A DNA stretch of 64,000 bases from Planctomycetaceae bacterium (GTDB lineage: Bacteria > Planctomycetota > UBA1135 > GCA-002686595): the NCBI GenBank assembly GCA_016125265.1, contig WGMC01000008.1, forward strand, positions 1 through 64,000. The letters run 5' to 3'. How positions within the stretch are numbered: the first letter of the stretch is position 1; each line of letters starts with the position of its first letter. Shown one piece after another: positions 25,289-34,292 of the stretch. Under the pieces are notes generated by a model, which ran no database searches, was not told where the DNA came from, and saw only the letters and a program-made list of their open reading frames with translations. The position numbers were made by a program, and so were the translations under genes.

Positions 25289-26989
25289 ATGGAGTCCCAC
25301 CCCACCCTGCCCGCGAACCTCCCCCCCCGATTCGATGCGCGCCGCCTCGCGGCAAACCTGGATGCCCTCGGACGGGTGAACCGGGCCCTGGCGCGGCGCC
25401 TGGCGTGGCCCTGCGGCAGCGATCACGTGGGTTTCGGGCCGGACGGAGCGCTGGTGCTGCACTGGCGCCGCACGCCCCTCCGCATCGACCTTGAAGGCCC
25501 GCGCGAACTGCCCGCCCCCCGCCGGCCCGCGGGCGACGCCACTTCTCCGGGCTGGCTCTTCGGCCTGGGCCAGGGCGAGCCGATCGAAGCCGCGCTCGCG
25601 TCCGATCCCACTCGCACCTGGATCGCGTGGGAGCGCGACCCCTGGCTGCTGCGCCTGACCCTCGCGCGCCTCGACCTGACGGACGCGATCCGCTCCGGGC
25701 GACTCCAGTTCGCGCTGGGCACGGACCTGTTCCAAGGGCGCGCCACGGACGGTCCGATCCACGTGCACCCCACGCTGGGGCAGGTCTACGGGCGCGAACT
25801 CCGCCTGCTCGAAGCCGGTGCCGGATCGGCCGACGTGCTGCTCGCCGAGGGAGGTCTCTTCGTCGACCAGTTGGGCGCGGCGCTCGCGCGGCGCGGCCAC
25901 TCGGTGTTCACGGTGGACCTGGAGCGCCTGTCCCTCGAGGAGCTCAGCCACGGCGTCCGCGAATCCGGCGCGCGCAAGCTGTTCGCCATCAACTACACCC
26001 ACGGCCTCGCCGAGTTCGCCGCCGAGGCGGGGCTCGAACTGTTCGTCTGGGAGATCGATCCGTCGCTCGACGAACTGCGCCCCCTCGCCGGATCCAGCGA
26101 GCGCACGCGCATCTTCACCTACCGCGCCGCGCACGTGGCCGAGTTCCGCGCCAGCGGCTTCGAACACGTGCAGCACCTGCCCCTGGCGGCGGACACGGAA
26201 CTGCGCCAACCGGTCGCCCTCGATGGTGCGGACAAACAGCGCTACGGCGTGCCGCTCGCCTTCGTGGGCTCGTCCATGGTGGCTGAAGCGGGCCAATACC
26301 GCGCCGCGTTCTTGGACCTCTGTGCTGCCGTGCGCGGGGAGTCCAGCCGCGCCGCCGAGGCCACGCGCCTTGACGCGTTGTTGGAGCGCCAGCGGGCGAG
26401 GCCCACGAGCTACCAGTTGGTGGAGTGGATCGAGCGGATCTACGGCGATGTGCTCGAAGCGGCCCGCGCCGCGGCACCGGGCAGCAATCCGATTCGGTTG
26501 CTCGCCGACGTGGCGGCCGCCGACAAGCGGCTGGTGCTGGTCGGGGCCCTCGGGTCGCGCGGCATCCACGTCTGGGGCGACAGCGGTTGGGACCTTCTCG
26601 GTGAGTTCGGCGTGCACTACCGCGGTCCGGCGGGGCACCAGCGCGAGCTCAATCGCATCTACTCCGGCGGCGGTGTGCAGCTCGACGTCAACCGCATCTA
26701 CCAGCCGGACATCGTGACCATGCGCGTCTTCGACGTGCTGGCGTGCGGCGGGTTCTGCTTGACAGAACACGGCCGCGAGCTGGACGCGCTGTTCGATGTG
26801 GGCGCCGAGCTGGACAGCTACCGCGGTCCGGAGGAGCTGATCGCCAAGGTGGACCACTACCTCGCCCATCCCGACGAGGCGCGCGCCATCGCGGCCCGTG
26901 GGCTCGCGGCCGTGCGCGAGCGCCACTCCATCGACCTGCGCCTCGACGCGATGCTCCGCGCGCAGGCCTCGGCGCTCAGCGCGGCCTAG
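25289..26989 (+). CDS. CgeB-like glycosyltransferase
   Basis: The protein has 566 residues. The middle part (ARKLFAINYTHGLAEFA, FVWEIDPSLDEL) resembles DUF3880. The end matches the Glyco_trans_1_2/CgeB module: YGVPLAFVGSSM, YSGGGVQLDVNRIYQPDIV, MRVFDVLACGGFCLTEHGRELDALF. Members glycosylate surface structures or spore polysaccharide. The first 150 residues are not assigned. ATG 25289 was chosen because the open frame upstream is repeat DNA. Its TAG overlaps the TAG of the convergent gene. Confidence 0.82.
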   Translation: MESHPTLPANLPPRFDARRLAANLDALGRVNRALARRLAWPCGSDHVGFGPDGALVLHWRRTPLRIDLEGPRELPAPRRPAGDATSPGWLFGLGQGEPIEAALASDPTRTWIAWERDPWLLRLTLARLDLTDAIRSGRLQFALGTDLFQGRATDGPIHVHPTLGQVYGRELRLLEAGAGSADVLLAEGGLFVDQLGAALARRGHSVFTVDLERLSLEELSHGVRESGARKLFAINYTHGLAEFAAEAGLELFVWEIDPSLDELRPLAGSSERTRIFTYRAAHVAEFRASGFEHVQHLPLAADTELRQPVALDGADKQRYGVPLAFVGSSMVAEAGQYRAAFLDLCAAVRGESSRAAEATRLDALLERQRARPTSYQLVEWIERIYGDVLEAARAAAPGSNPIRLLADVAAADKRLVLVGALGSRGIHVWGDSGWDLLGEFGVHYRGPAGHQRELNRIYSGGGVQLDVNRIYQPDIVTMRVFDVLACGGFCLTEHGRELDALFDVGAELDSYRGPEELIAKVDHYLAHPDEARAIAARGLAAVRERHSIDLRLDAMLRAQASALSAA

Positions 26990-27570
26990 TCCGCGGCACC
27001 GATGCGCAGCTCCAGCCCCGCGAAGTCCGCGGGCGGATCCGTCTCCAGGGCGTCGAAGAGCGCCTTGGAGTCCACCCCCAGGTCGTGGCCGCGCCAATAG
27101 TGCCTCGACCGCGGCGCGGCGCCGGGGGTCGCCCGTTCCACCCACTCGCCGTGGCGCAGGCCGCGCACGTACGTTCCAGCTTCGCGCGGCTCCCCACCGG
27201 GATGGCTCCGCGCGAACGCGCCGTGCAGCTCATCCGACTCGAACGCGGCGGACAGCAACTCGGCCTGCGTGCCCTCCCCGTCGGTCCCGCGGTACGGGCG
27301 ACCGAACTGGTGCCACTCGCCCACACGCCGTCCGCCCTCGAAGTACGACTCGCTGGCCTTCCAGCGGTCCTCGTACCAGGTGACCCAGGCCCGCGCCGGC
27401 CGCCCCTTTTCGAAGGGACGCACCGCCAGGTTCGTCCCGCCCGGGTGGTGGCTCGAAACGACGTCGCGCTGGGGTTTCGCGGCCCACACGGCCATGGCTG
27501 CCGCGAGGCCGCCGAACAGGGCGAGGAAACCCAGGAACTTGCCGTTCACCTTGCCGGACCGTTCTCCCAT
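26986..27570 (-). CDS. MORN/YwqK-like repeat protein
   Basis: The protein has 194 residues with one N-terminal membrane segment (about 11-27, FLGFLALFGGLAAAMAV). It then has repeats of the MORN/YwqK kind: W-Y-E-D-R-W-K-A-S-E-S-Y-F-E-G-G-R-R-V-G-E-W and Y-V-R-G-L-R-H-G-E-W-V-E. Such beta repeats bind partners or membranes. Its function is unknown. It is the last gene of a probable operon behind fadE and the sulfatase-like gene, and ends tail to tail on the CgeB-like gene with a 4-base overlap. Confidence 0.75.
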   Translation of the reverse strand: MGERSGKVNGKFLGFLALFGGLAAAMAVWAAKPQRDVVSSHHPGGTNLAVRPFEKGRPARAWVTWYEDRWKASESYFEGGRRVGEWHQFGRPYRGTDGEGTQAELLSAAFESDELHGAFARSHPGGEPREAGTYVRGLRHGEWVERATPGAAPRSRHYWRGHDLGVDSKALFDALETDPPADFAGLELRIGAAD

Positions 27571-27623
27571 GGGGCGGGCGAGCCTACCCGACGGCGGCCC
27601 GGGCTTGCCCTGGCGAAGCCGAT

Positions 27624-28562
27624 TCAGCCCCCGTTTGCCTCGCTCGCTTCCGCTGCGGCTGGGGCCGGCTCCGCCAGCAGATCGCGGCCTTCGAGTTCGG
27701 CGAAGGGCGGCGTGGCGTCGAGCGGCGGGTGCGCGCCGAGCCGCGCCAACAGCGTCGGCAGAAGGTGCACGGGGTCGTTCACTTCCGTGTCGAGACGGGC
27801 CGTCTGACCCGGCACACGCAGCCAGAACGGCGCGACGTACGAGAAGCTGTCTTGCGCCGGCAGGAACCAGGCGGCCAGGACGTGGCGTGGGTCCGCCTCG
27901 AGCGCGGCCGAGAGGCGCGCAAACGCCGCGTCCAGGAAGGGTCCCTGCTCGGCCGCGGGCAACTGCGCGAGGTCGAGGTGCACCCAGAGCAGCGCGCCGT
28001 GCTCGACCGCCCGCGCCATGCGCGCGTCGAGGAACTCGACCGATGCGTTCAAGGCCGCGGTGAGGGGGAGAGCTCCGTCCTGGCGCGTTTCGAGCCGTTC
28101 GCGATCCCAGAGGTGCACGGCACCCTGCGGCAGGCCCGATTCGAGGCCCAAACCCGCGCGGCTCAACACCGCGGCCGTTTCGAAGCCCCGTGGCGCGGCG
28201 CGCTCGAACAACGTGTCGACCGAACCTGGGAGCGGCGCGCCGGGGCCGAGCGGCGGCTGCAGCGCGGCCGTCGTGCCCTCGGGGAGCGGAGCGTCGCGGA
28301 GCCCGCTGAAGAGCAGCGCCAGGGCGCGCGGCACGGAGGGGCTGACGAGATCGATCCCTTCGAACCGCACGCACTGCCCGGCCAGTTGGCGCAGGTTGTT
28401 GGCTTCGCTGAGGTCCGCCTGGCCGAGCCCTTCCACGGTGATCAGCACCAGGTGGGGGCGGGCGGGCGTGGGCCGTGTGCAGGCCGGAGCCGCGGCGACC
28501 AGGGCCAGTGCCGCGGCGAGCGCGGTACCAGAGCTTCGACCAAAGAACCCGTTGCTTCTCAT
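27624..28562 (-). CDS. Degenerate sulfatase/alkaline-phosphatase-fold lipoprotein
   Basis: The protein has 312 residues with a lipoprotein-type signal (ALALVAAAPACTRPTP). HLVLITVEGLGQADL aligns with the first strand of sulfatases (normally V-x-V-D-x-x-R-x-D). LLWVHLDLAQLPA and PFLDAAFARLSAALE match later landmarks. The metal-binding Asp pair and the formylglycine Cys/Ser motif C/S-x-P-x-R are not seen, so it is probably not an active sulfatase. It sits 74 bases after fadE in the same direction. Confidence 0.6.
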   Translation of the reverse strand: MRSNGFFGRSSGTALAAALALVAAAPACTRPTPARPHLVLITVEGLGQADLSEANNLRQLAGQCVRFEGIDLVSPSVPRALALLFSGLRDAPLPEGTTAALQPPLGPGAPLPGSVDTLFERAAPRGFETAAVLSRAGLGLESGLPQGAVHLWDRERLETRQDGALPLTAALNASVEFLDARMARAVEHGALLWVHLDLAQLPAAEQGPFLDAAFARLSAALEADPRHVLAAWFLPAQDSFSYVAPFWLRVPGQTARLDTEVNDPVHLLPTLLARLGAHPPLDATPPFAELEGRDLLAEPAPAAAEASEANGG

Positions 28563-28636
28563 GCGTGCGCGGCGTGGGATCGGTCGGCGCCACCAATCCC
28601 GCGCCGCCTTGGCGTCGGGCCAAGGGCCCTCGGCGG

Positions 28637-31135
28637 CTACTTCGGTTCGGCGGTCGCGACTTCCTTCGAAGCCGCCAGGCTACCCGCTTCGTGCAGGGCC
28701 TGCGAGAGCGGACCGGGCGCCGGGCTGGCGCCGGTGCCCAGGCGCTCGAAACTGTCGACGTGCACCACTTCCGTGCGCAGTTCGCGGGCCCGGTCGAGCA
28801 CCGCCTCCTCTTCGGAGCTGATCACGCCGGCCTGCGCCGCGCGTGCGGCCAGCGTGTCCGCCGGGGCCTTCGCCACGCGTTTGCTCTTGATCGCCTCGCG
28901 CAGCTTCTTCTGCACCGGAGCGGCCGCGATCACCGCGGCGTACGCCTCCTCGAGGCGCCCCAAACCGATTTCGGTCTCCGAGGGCACGTACACGTCCTGC
29001 GTGTGGGCCTCGCGCGCTTCGGCTCCTTCGATCATGGCCCGGGCCACGGTCGCGTTGATGCGGTCACTCGGCCCGCGGAACGTGCGTCCCAGCGGGAACA
29101 CGAGGGGCCGTAGCATCGCGCCGAGGCCCGGTGTCGGCAAGTTGGTGAGCAGCCCGTCGAGCGCGTCCTGGATCTGCTTCAAGGAGTGCTCCATGGACCA
29201 ACGCACGAACGGCAGGTCCCGCGCCGGCTGGCCCGCGTCGACGAAGCGTTTGATCGTGGCGCTGGCGAGGTACTGCCACGCCAACGCGTCGGCGAGGCGC
29301 CCGGTCAACATCTCCTTGAACTTGAGGCTGCCGCCGAGGGTTCCCATGGCGACGTCGGCGAGGAACGCGAAGGCCGCGGAGAACCGCGACAGGTGCTGCA
29401 AGTACCGCCCGGCGGGGCCGCCGAAGGGAGCCTCGGCGAGTAGGCCGTGCGAAAGGCCGAGGATCGCCGTGCGCGCCGCATTCTGGAACACGAAGCCGAC
29501 GTGTCCGAAGAACGCCGCGTCGAATGCGGCGACGTCGCGGGCCTCGACGGAGCGGATCTCCTCCTTGGCAAACGGGTGGCAGCGCAGTGCACCCTGGCCG
29601 AAGATGATCATCGAGCGCGTCAGGATGTTGGCGCCCTCGACGGTGATGCCGATCGGCACGGCCTGGTAGGCCGTGGCGAGCAGGTTGCGCGGACCGCGGC
29701 AGATGCCCGCGCCGCCGACCACGTCCATCGCGTCGTTGACCACCGTGCGCATGCCCTCGGTGGCGTAACACTTCACGATGGCCGAAACCACCGACGGCTG
29801 TTCGCCCGAGTCGATCGCACCCGCCGTCAACTTGCGCGCGGCGTTCATCAGGTAGTTGAACCCGCCGATGCGCGCGAGGCGCTCTTCGACGCCCTCGAAC
29901 CGCCCGATCGACATGCCGAACTGCTCGCGCACCGTGGCGTACGCACCGACCGTGCGGGCGGCCAACTGGGAGGCGCCCGCGGACATGGACGGCAGCGAAA
30001 TGCCGCGTCCCGCCGCAAGGCTCTGCATCAGCATGCGCCAGCCCTTTCCGGCCATGGCTTGCCCGCCGATGATGTAGTCGAGGGGCACGAACATGTCCTT
30101 GCCCCAGAGCGGCCCGTTCATGAACGGCACACCGAGCGGATCGTGCCGTTCGCCGGCCACCATGCCCGGAGTGTCGCGCGGGATCAATGCACAGGTGATG
30201 CCGAGGTGCTCTTCGCCGCCGAGCAATCTGTCGGGGTCGAGCAGTTGGAACGCAAGGCCCACCACCGTCGCGATCGGCGCCAGCGTGATGTAGCGCTTCT
30301 CGAACGTGAGGCGCATGCCGAGCACCTCCTCGCCGTTCCATTGGCCGCGGCAAACCACGCCGAAGCTGGTCAGCGATGCGGCGTCGGAGCCTGCCCCCGG
30401 TTCGGTGAGCGCAAAGCAGGGCACCTCTTCACCGCGCGCCAAACGCGGCAGGTAGTGCTGCTTTTGTTGTTCGGTGCCGTAGTGCAAGAGCAGCTCGGCC
30501 GGGCCCAGGGAGTTGGGCACCATCACGGTCACGGCGGCCGTCACGCAGCGGCTCGAGAGTTCGGTGACCACCGCCGAGTGTGCGAGCGCGGAGAAACCTA
30601 GGCCCCCGTGTTTCTCGGGGATGATCATCCCGAGAAAACCCTTCTCCTTGATGAATCGCCACACGGCCGGCGGCAGGTCGCCCTCGCGCTGCACGCGGTG
30701 GTCGTCCAGCATGGCGCACAGGTCTTCCACCGGGCCGGCGAGGAAGGCGCGCTCGCGTTCGGAGAGCTCCTGTGTGTGGAAGTCGAGCAGTTTGCTCCAC
30801 TTCGGGTTCCCCGAGAACAGGTCGGCGTCCCACCACACCGTGCCCGCATCCAGCGCGGCCTTTTCGGTCTCGCTCATGCGCGGCAGGATCGGCGCGATGA
30901 TCTTCATCACGAGCGGCGAGAGCGCCGTGCGGCGCAGCGGTTCCACCCCTGTCAGGATCGCGACGGCGAAGAACGCCGCCGCGCAGATCCAGAAGAACAC
31001 CGAGCCAGCGCCCGATTGCGCGGCCCACAGGACCAGGAGGGCGGCGCCGGGCAGAACCCAGGCCAGCCATGTGCGGCCCGTGTAGAGCAGGACACTGGCC
31101 ACGATCACGACGGTGAGGAGGACTAGGAACCACAT
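28637..31135 (-). CDS. fadE: FadE-type long-chain acyl-CoA dehydrogenase
   Basis: The protein has 832 residues, close to Escherichia coli FadE (814). It has two N-terminal membrane segments (about 2-50), then a dehydrogenase core with CFALTEPGAGSDA, the FAD/substrate region, and a DUF1974-like C-terminal part as in FadE (GSLKFKEMLTGRLADALAWQYLASA). It catalyses the first oxidation of beta-oxidation. ATG 31135 starts the hydrophobic N-terminus. A TACGAT box lies at 31195-31200. Two genes of other function follow as a possible operon. Confidence 0.93.
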   Translation of the reverse strand: MWFLVLLTVVIVASVLLYTGRTWLAWVLPGAALLVLWAAQSGAGSVFFWICAAAFFAVAILTGVEPLRRTALSPLVMKIIAPILPRMSETEKAALDAGTVWWDADLFSGNPKWSKLLDFHTQELSERERAFLAGPVEDLCAMLDDHRVQREGDLPPAVWRFIKEKGFLGMIIPEKHGGLGFSALAHSAVVTELSSRCVTAAVTVMVPNSLGPAELLLHYGTEQQKQHYLPRLARGEEVPCFALTEPGAGSDAASLTSFGVVCRGQWNGEEVLGMRLTFEKRYITLAPIATVVGLAFQLLDPDRLLGGEEHLGITCALIPRDTPGMVAGERHDPLGVPFMNGPLWGKDMFVPLDYIIGGQAMAGKGWRMLMQSLAAGRGISLPSMSAGASQLAARTVGAYATVREQFGMSIGRFEGVEERLARIGGFNYLMNAARKLTAGAIDSGEQPSVVSAIVKCYATEGMRTVVNDAMDVVGGAGICRGPRNLLATAYQAVPIGITVEGANILTRSMIIFGQGALRCHPFAKEEIRSVEARDVAAFDAAFFGHVGFVFQNAARTAILGLSHGLLAEAPFGGPAGRYLQHLSRFSAAFAFLADVAMGTLGGSLKFKEMLTGRLADALAWQYLASATIKRFVDAGQPARDLPFVRWSMEHSLKQIQDALDGLLTNLPTPGLGAMLRPLVFPLGRTFRGPSDRINATVARAMIEGAEAREAHTQDVYVPSETEIGLGRLEEAYAAVIAAAPVQKKLREAIKSKRVAKAPADTLAARAAQAGVISSEEEAVLDRARELRTEVVHVDSFERLGTGASPAPGPLSQALHEAGSLAASKEVATAEPK

Positions 31136-31194
31136 AAGCGGAGCTTCGGGGGTGCGGGCCAGCGAGTGTCGGGGGTGAGGGCGCCCGTCGACCG

Positions 31195-31200
31195 ATCGTA
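31195..31200 (-). promoter_or_regulatory. TACGAT -10-like box before fadE
   Basis: TACGAT is read on the minus strand 60 bases before the fadE ATG. The same hexamer lies before three FGE paralogues and the GspL/PilM-like gene. No clear -35 is seen. The rest of the divergent gap 31136-31365 shows nothing more. Confidence 0.35.
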
Positions 31201-31365
31201 CGCAATCCCTGTAGCCCCCTCTGCGTCCCGGATCGACACTGAGCCCACGCAAACCGTACGCGGCCAGGCCTCAGCGACGTGTCCCGATTGTGGGCGTCGC
31301 GACGAAATCCATCTAAACTTCACGGCTAGGTGGGTGGACGCGGGGTTCGCCCCCGATCGTTCGCC

Positions 31366-32406
31366 ATGGACGTCGCCGCGCACACCCTCACGACAGGTGG
31401 GCCCCCTCGGGTGGGGGATTTCGAGTTGGAGCTGCGGGACCTGGGCTTGCTGCTCGGTTTCGCCGCGGCGACGCTGCTGGCCGATCGGGTGCTGTTGACC
31501 ATGGAGGGGCGCGAGGTCCACGGTCAGGGCGGCGCGCTCGAAGAGGCCGGCGAAACACGGCGCATCGCGCGCGACAATCCCCTGCACCCGGCTGGGGGCC
31601 AGTGGCAGCTCGACCCCGAATGCGGTTATGTGCCCACCCCTGGCAATCCCGACTACGGGGCCCACGGGGCGCTCGCCAACGACTATCCGCTCGATCGCAC
31701 ACCCGGCGTGGGCCGTGTGTTGTTCGTGGGGGACAGCGCCACACGGCGTGGGCGTGTGCTGGAGGGCCTGGGGCCGGCTGCCGCGGCGCGGCGTGTGGAG
31801 CTCTGGAACGCCGGTGTGGACGCATTCGGCACGGCCCAGACGGCGGCGTACCTGGACCGTGTGTTGCCCAAGGTGCGCCCCGACGCCGTGGTCCTGACGT
31901 TCCACCTCAACGACTTCGAAACCACGCCGATCGTGTTCCTCGACGACAAAGGCGATCTGGTGCAGTTCTTCCCGGGCAATCCCAGGTACCTGTCGCCGTT
32001 CCTGCTGGCGAACAGCGGCCTCTACCGCCACTGGGTGCGGCGCACCGCGGAGGCGCCCGATCCCGCGTACCTCGACCAGGAGATCGAAGCGGCGCTGCAG
32101 CGGATGAAGCGAGCCTGCGAAGCGCTCGGGGCGCGGTTCGTGGTCGCGATCTTGCCGCTGATGGCGAGCCCCGGCCAGTACGACGAGGGCATCGAACGCC
32201 ACGCCGAGGCGCTCCACCTGCGCGCGCAAATGCGCATTCGAGCGGCGGGCATCGACCCCTGCGACTGGCGTCCGGCCGTCGCCCAAGCCGTCGCGCTTGG
32301 CGAAAACGTGCAAGCGGTGCCGGGGGACGTGATGCATCCGCACCCCGAGGTGGCGGCTCGCCTGGCCCAGGCCCTGCTCGACTGCGGACTCTTCGACGGG
32401 CTGTAG
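31366..32406 (+). CDS. SGNH/GDSL-like hydrolase, membrane anchored
   Basis: The protein has 346 residues. One hydrophobic segment at about 28-42 anchors it. The SGNH blocks are visible: VLFVGDSATRRG (nucleophile Ser in GDS), the Asn block as HLNDFE, and the catalytic Asp/His as GDVMHPHPEVA. These enzymes remove acyl groups from sugars or lipids, often during glycan modification. ATG 31366 was chosen over an upstream GTG at 31330 because the upstream part is not protein-like. The stop overlaps a TAGACT box that may serve the next gene. Confidence 0.82.
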   Translation: MDVAAHTLTTGGPPRVGDFELELRDLGLLLGFAAATLLADRVLLTMEGREVHGQGGALEEAGETRRIARDNPLHPAGGQWQLDPECGYVPTPGNPDYGAHGALANDYPLDRTPGVGRVLFVGDSATRRGRVLEGLGPAAAARRVELWNAGVDAFGTAQTAAYLDRVLPKVRPDAVVLTFHLNDFETTPIVFLDDKGDLVQFFPGNPRYLSPFLLANSGLYRHWVRRTAEAPDPAYLDQEIEAALQRMKRACEALGARFVVAILPLMASPGQYDEGIERHAEALHLRAQMRIRAAGIDPCDWRPAVAQAVALGENVQAVPGDVMHPHPEVAARLAQALLDCGLFDGL

Positions 32407-32437
32407 ACTGGGCTCCAACCCCGCGAGGGCCCCGAAC

Positions 32438-33283
32438 GTGAGCGAGATCCCCTGGAGCTTCGGACCTAGGGCCCTTGGGGCCGAACCCGCACTTTGGACC
32501 CGTTCGGCGGAGGATCCGCCGCCCGCCGAAACCGAGCACGGGAACTTTGTGAGCGACGCGCGCCGTTTTGTGCTCGCGTTCGCCGCGGCACACCGGGAGC
32601 CAGTGGCGGAGCTCGTCCCAGGCGACCTCGACGTGCGCGGCGACTTCTTCGGTGACCGCACGGAGGAGTTGGTCGTCAACACCGAGCGTTTTGCCGAGCA
32701 CCCGGAAGTGGTGGCGGACCTGGTGCGCCAGGCCCAGGAGTTCCTCAGCCAGAAGCGCTGGCAATCCTGGCGGTTCCTGATGCCGCTGCGCGACTTGAGC
32801 GAAGGAGGCATCCTCGCCATCTACCGCGACGGTGTGTTCGCGCGCGCGGAACTGGCGCCGGAGGAGCTCGAAAACCACGTGCGCCGGCTCGTGCTGCGCG
32901 ACGCCGCCGAACGCGAGGGCGAACACGCGGTGCGGCGAGAGAGACTGACGCGCCTCGGCCCTCTTGTGCGCGACGCGATCCTCCCGTTCCTGGCCGCCGG
33001 CGAGTGGGCACGTGTACTCGCGAGCGAACCCGGCGACGACGGCTTCGCCCTGGTCTGGACCCTGCACCGCTTCGCCCCGGGCGAAAGCCTCGACGACCTC
33101 GAGCTCGAACCGGAAAGTGGCTACCAAGAGGTCTTCCCGGTAGGCGACGACGGAACGTTCGTCGACCACTACGCGAACCGCGACCGCGAGTGCCTGCGCC
33201 TCGTGTGCTGGGAAGTTCCCTCCCAATCGACCCGCTGGCTGCGCCTGCGCCTGGCGGAACGGAGCGTGGAGCTCTTCTTCTGA
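32438..33283 (+). CDS. Hypothetical protein, charged
   Basis: This is a 281-residue protein with a GTG start, no signal peptide and no membrane segment. It is rich in Glu and Arg, with alternating helices. The end contains VCWEVPSQSTRWLRLRL. I recognise no family. It follows the SGNH gene by 31 bases in the same direction. Coding is supported by the long frame, third-position GC bias and spacing to neighbours. Confidence 0.7.
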   Translation: MSEIPWSFGPRALGAEPALWTRSAEDPPPAETEHGNFVSDARRFVLAFAAAHREPVAELVPGDLDVRGDFFGDRTEELVVNTERFAEHPEVVADLVRQAQEFLSQKRWQSWRFLMPLRDLSEGGILAIYRDGVFARAELAPEELENHVRRLVLRDAAEREGEHAVRRERLTRLGPLVRDAILPFLAAGEWARVLASEPGDDGFALVWTLHRFAPGESLDDLELEPESGYQEVFPVGDDGTFVDHYANRDRECLRLVCWEVPSQSTRWLRLRLAERSVELFF

Positions 33284-33340
33284 GCCCAGCGGGCGCGATT
33301 GAATCTCGCAGCAGCCCACGCACGCACGGCAATCCCGTTC

Positions 33341-34192
33341 ATGGCGAAACACAAGACCTTGGTCAGCGTCGTCCACAATACGGTGCACTCCTTCGCGAGC
33401 CTGATGAACTACGTCGGCGACGACTACGTCCTGGGCCACATCGTGCAAGCCGCGTGGGCTACCGGCGCGACCGAACTTCGTGTCGATCTTATGACCGGAG
33501 CCACCAACGCCTCGCCGCTGCTGGTGCCCGAAGTGCGCTATTCCGTGGCGCGGGCGGTGGAGTGGTTTCCAGACCACGTCGCCCGATCGAAATCCTCCCT
33601 CGACTTCATCGCCGAAGCGGAGCTGCTCGTCCGCGTTGATCCCAACACCCGCCGACCGTCCCCCCACCCGGGATTGCTCGAGTCGCCCTTCATCTGTAGC
33701 GCGCGCATCACGGACGACCGAGGCAAGGTCTACCTCCACGAGATCCGCGACTGGTGGTACCCGGAGAAGGTCCCGCCGACGCCCGCGATACGGTGGAACT
33801 CACCGGGCAAAAAGCTGCTCCTGTCGGTCGGCGTGATGATCGCCGCGCTGCCGTATGTCCACCTCAGCCACTGGGCTGCGGGCGGGAGTCTCGTGGCGTT
33901 TCTCCTATCGATCCTCTTCTGCATGGACTTGGCCACCGAGCTGCGCGCCGCAGAGAACCCCAGCACCCTGCAGAGGGTCCTCGGCATCCTCCTTTCGACG
34001 CCAAAGGTGCTTTTCGGTCTCTGCGCGGTCGGGTTTGGCATCGCGCTCGCGGCGTGGATCCTCTACAACGTCTTTGGCGAACGCCAAGTCGAGTTCGAAA
34101 TGCAAGATTGGACCTCCGTCGCCATCGTCCCCGTGATGATCGGCGTCGGCATCCACTGGATCGTCGGGCCCTTTCGTCGCCAACCAGGATGA
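33341..34192 (+). CDS. Hypothetical membrane protein
   Basis: The protein has 283 residues. A soluble N-terminal half of about 160 residues (LVSVVHNTVHSFASLMNYV, YLHEIRDWWYPEK) is followed by four hydrophobic segments, for example KKLLLSVGVMIAALPYVHL and VLFGLCAVGFGIALAAWIL. No family is recognised. Base composition is a little lower in GC than in the neighbours. ATG 33341 was preferred to an upstream in-frame start at 33299. It ends 100 bases before the toxin gene, which runs the other way. Confidence 0.7.
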   Translation: MAKHKTLVSVVHNTVHSFASLMNYVGDDYVLGHIVQAAWATGATELRVDLMTGATNASPLLVPEVRYSVARAVEWFPDHVARSKSSLDFIAEAELLVRVDPNTRRPSPHPGLLESPFICSARITDDRGKVYLHEIRDWWYPEKVPPTPAIRWNSPGKKLLLSVGVMIAALPYVHLSHWAAGGSLVAFLLSILFCMDLATELRAAENPSTLQRVLGILLSTPKVLFGLCAVGFGIALAAWILYNVFGERQVEFEMQDWTSVAIVPVMIGVGIHWIVGPFRRQPG

Positions 34193-34292
34193 CCACTTCG
34201 ACGGCGGACTCGCCTCTCGAGTCGTTGGTCTATCCGCCAGCGGCGTACGGGTTCAGCCGCGTCTCGACCGCCGCGGTAGCTTAGGTGTTGAG

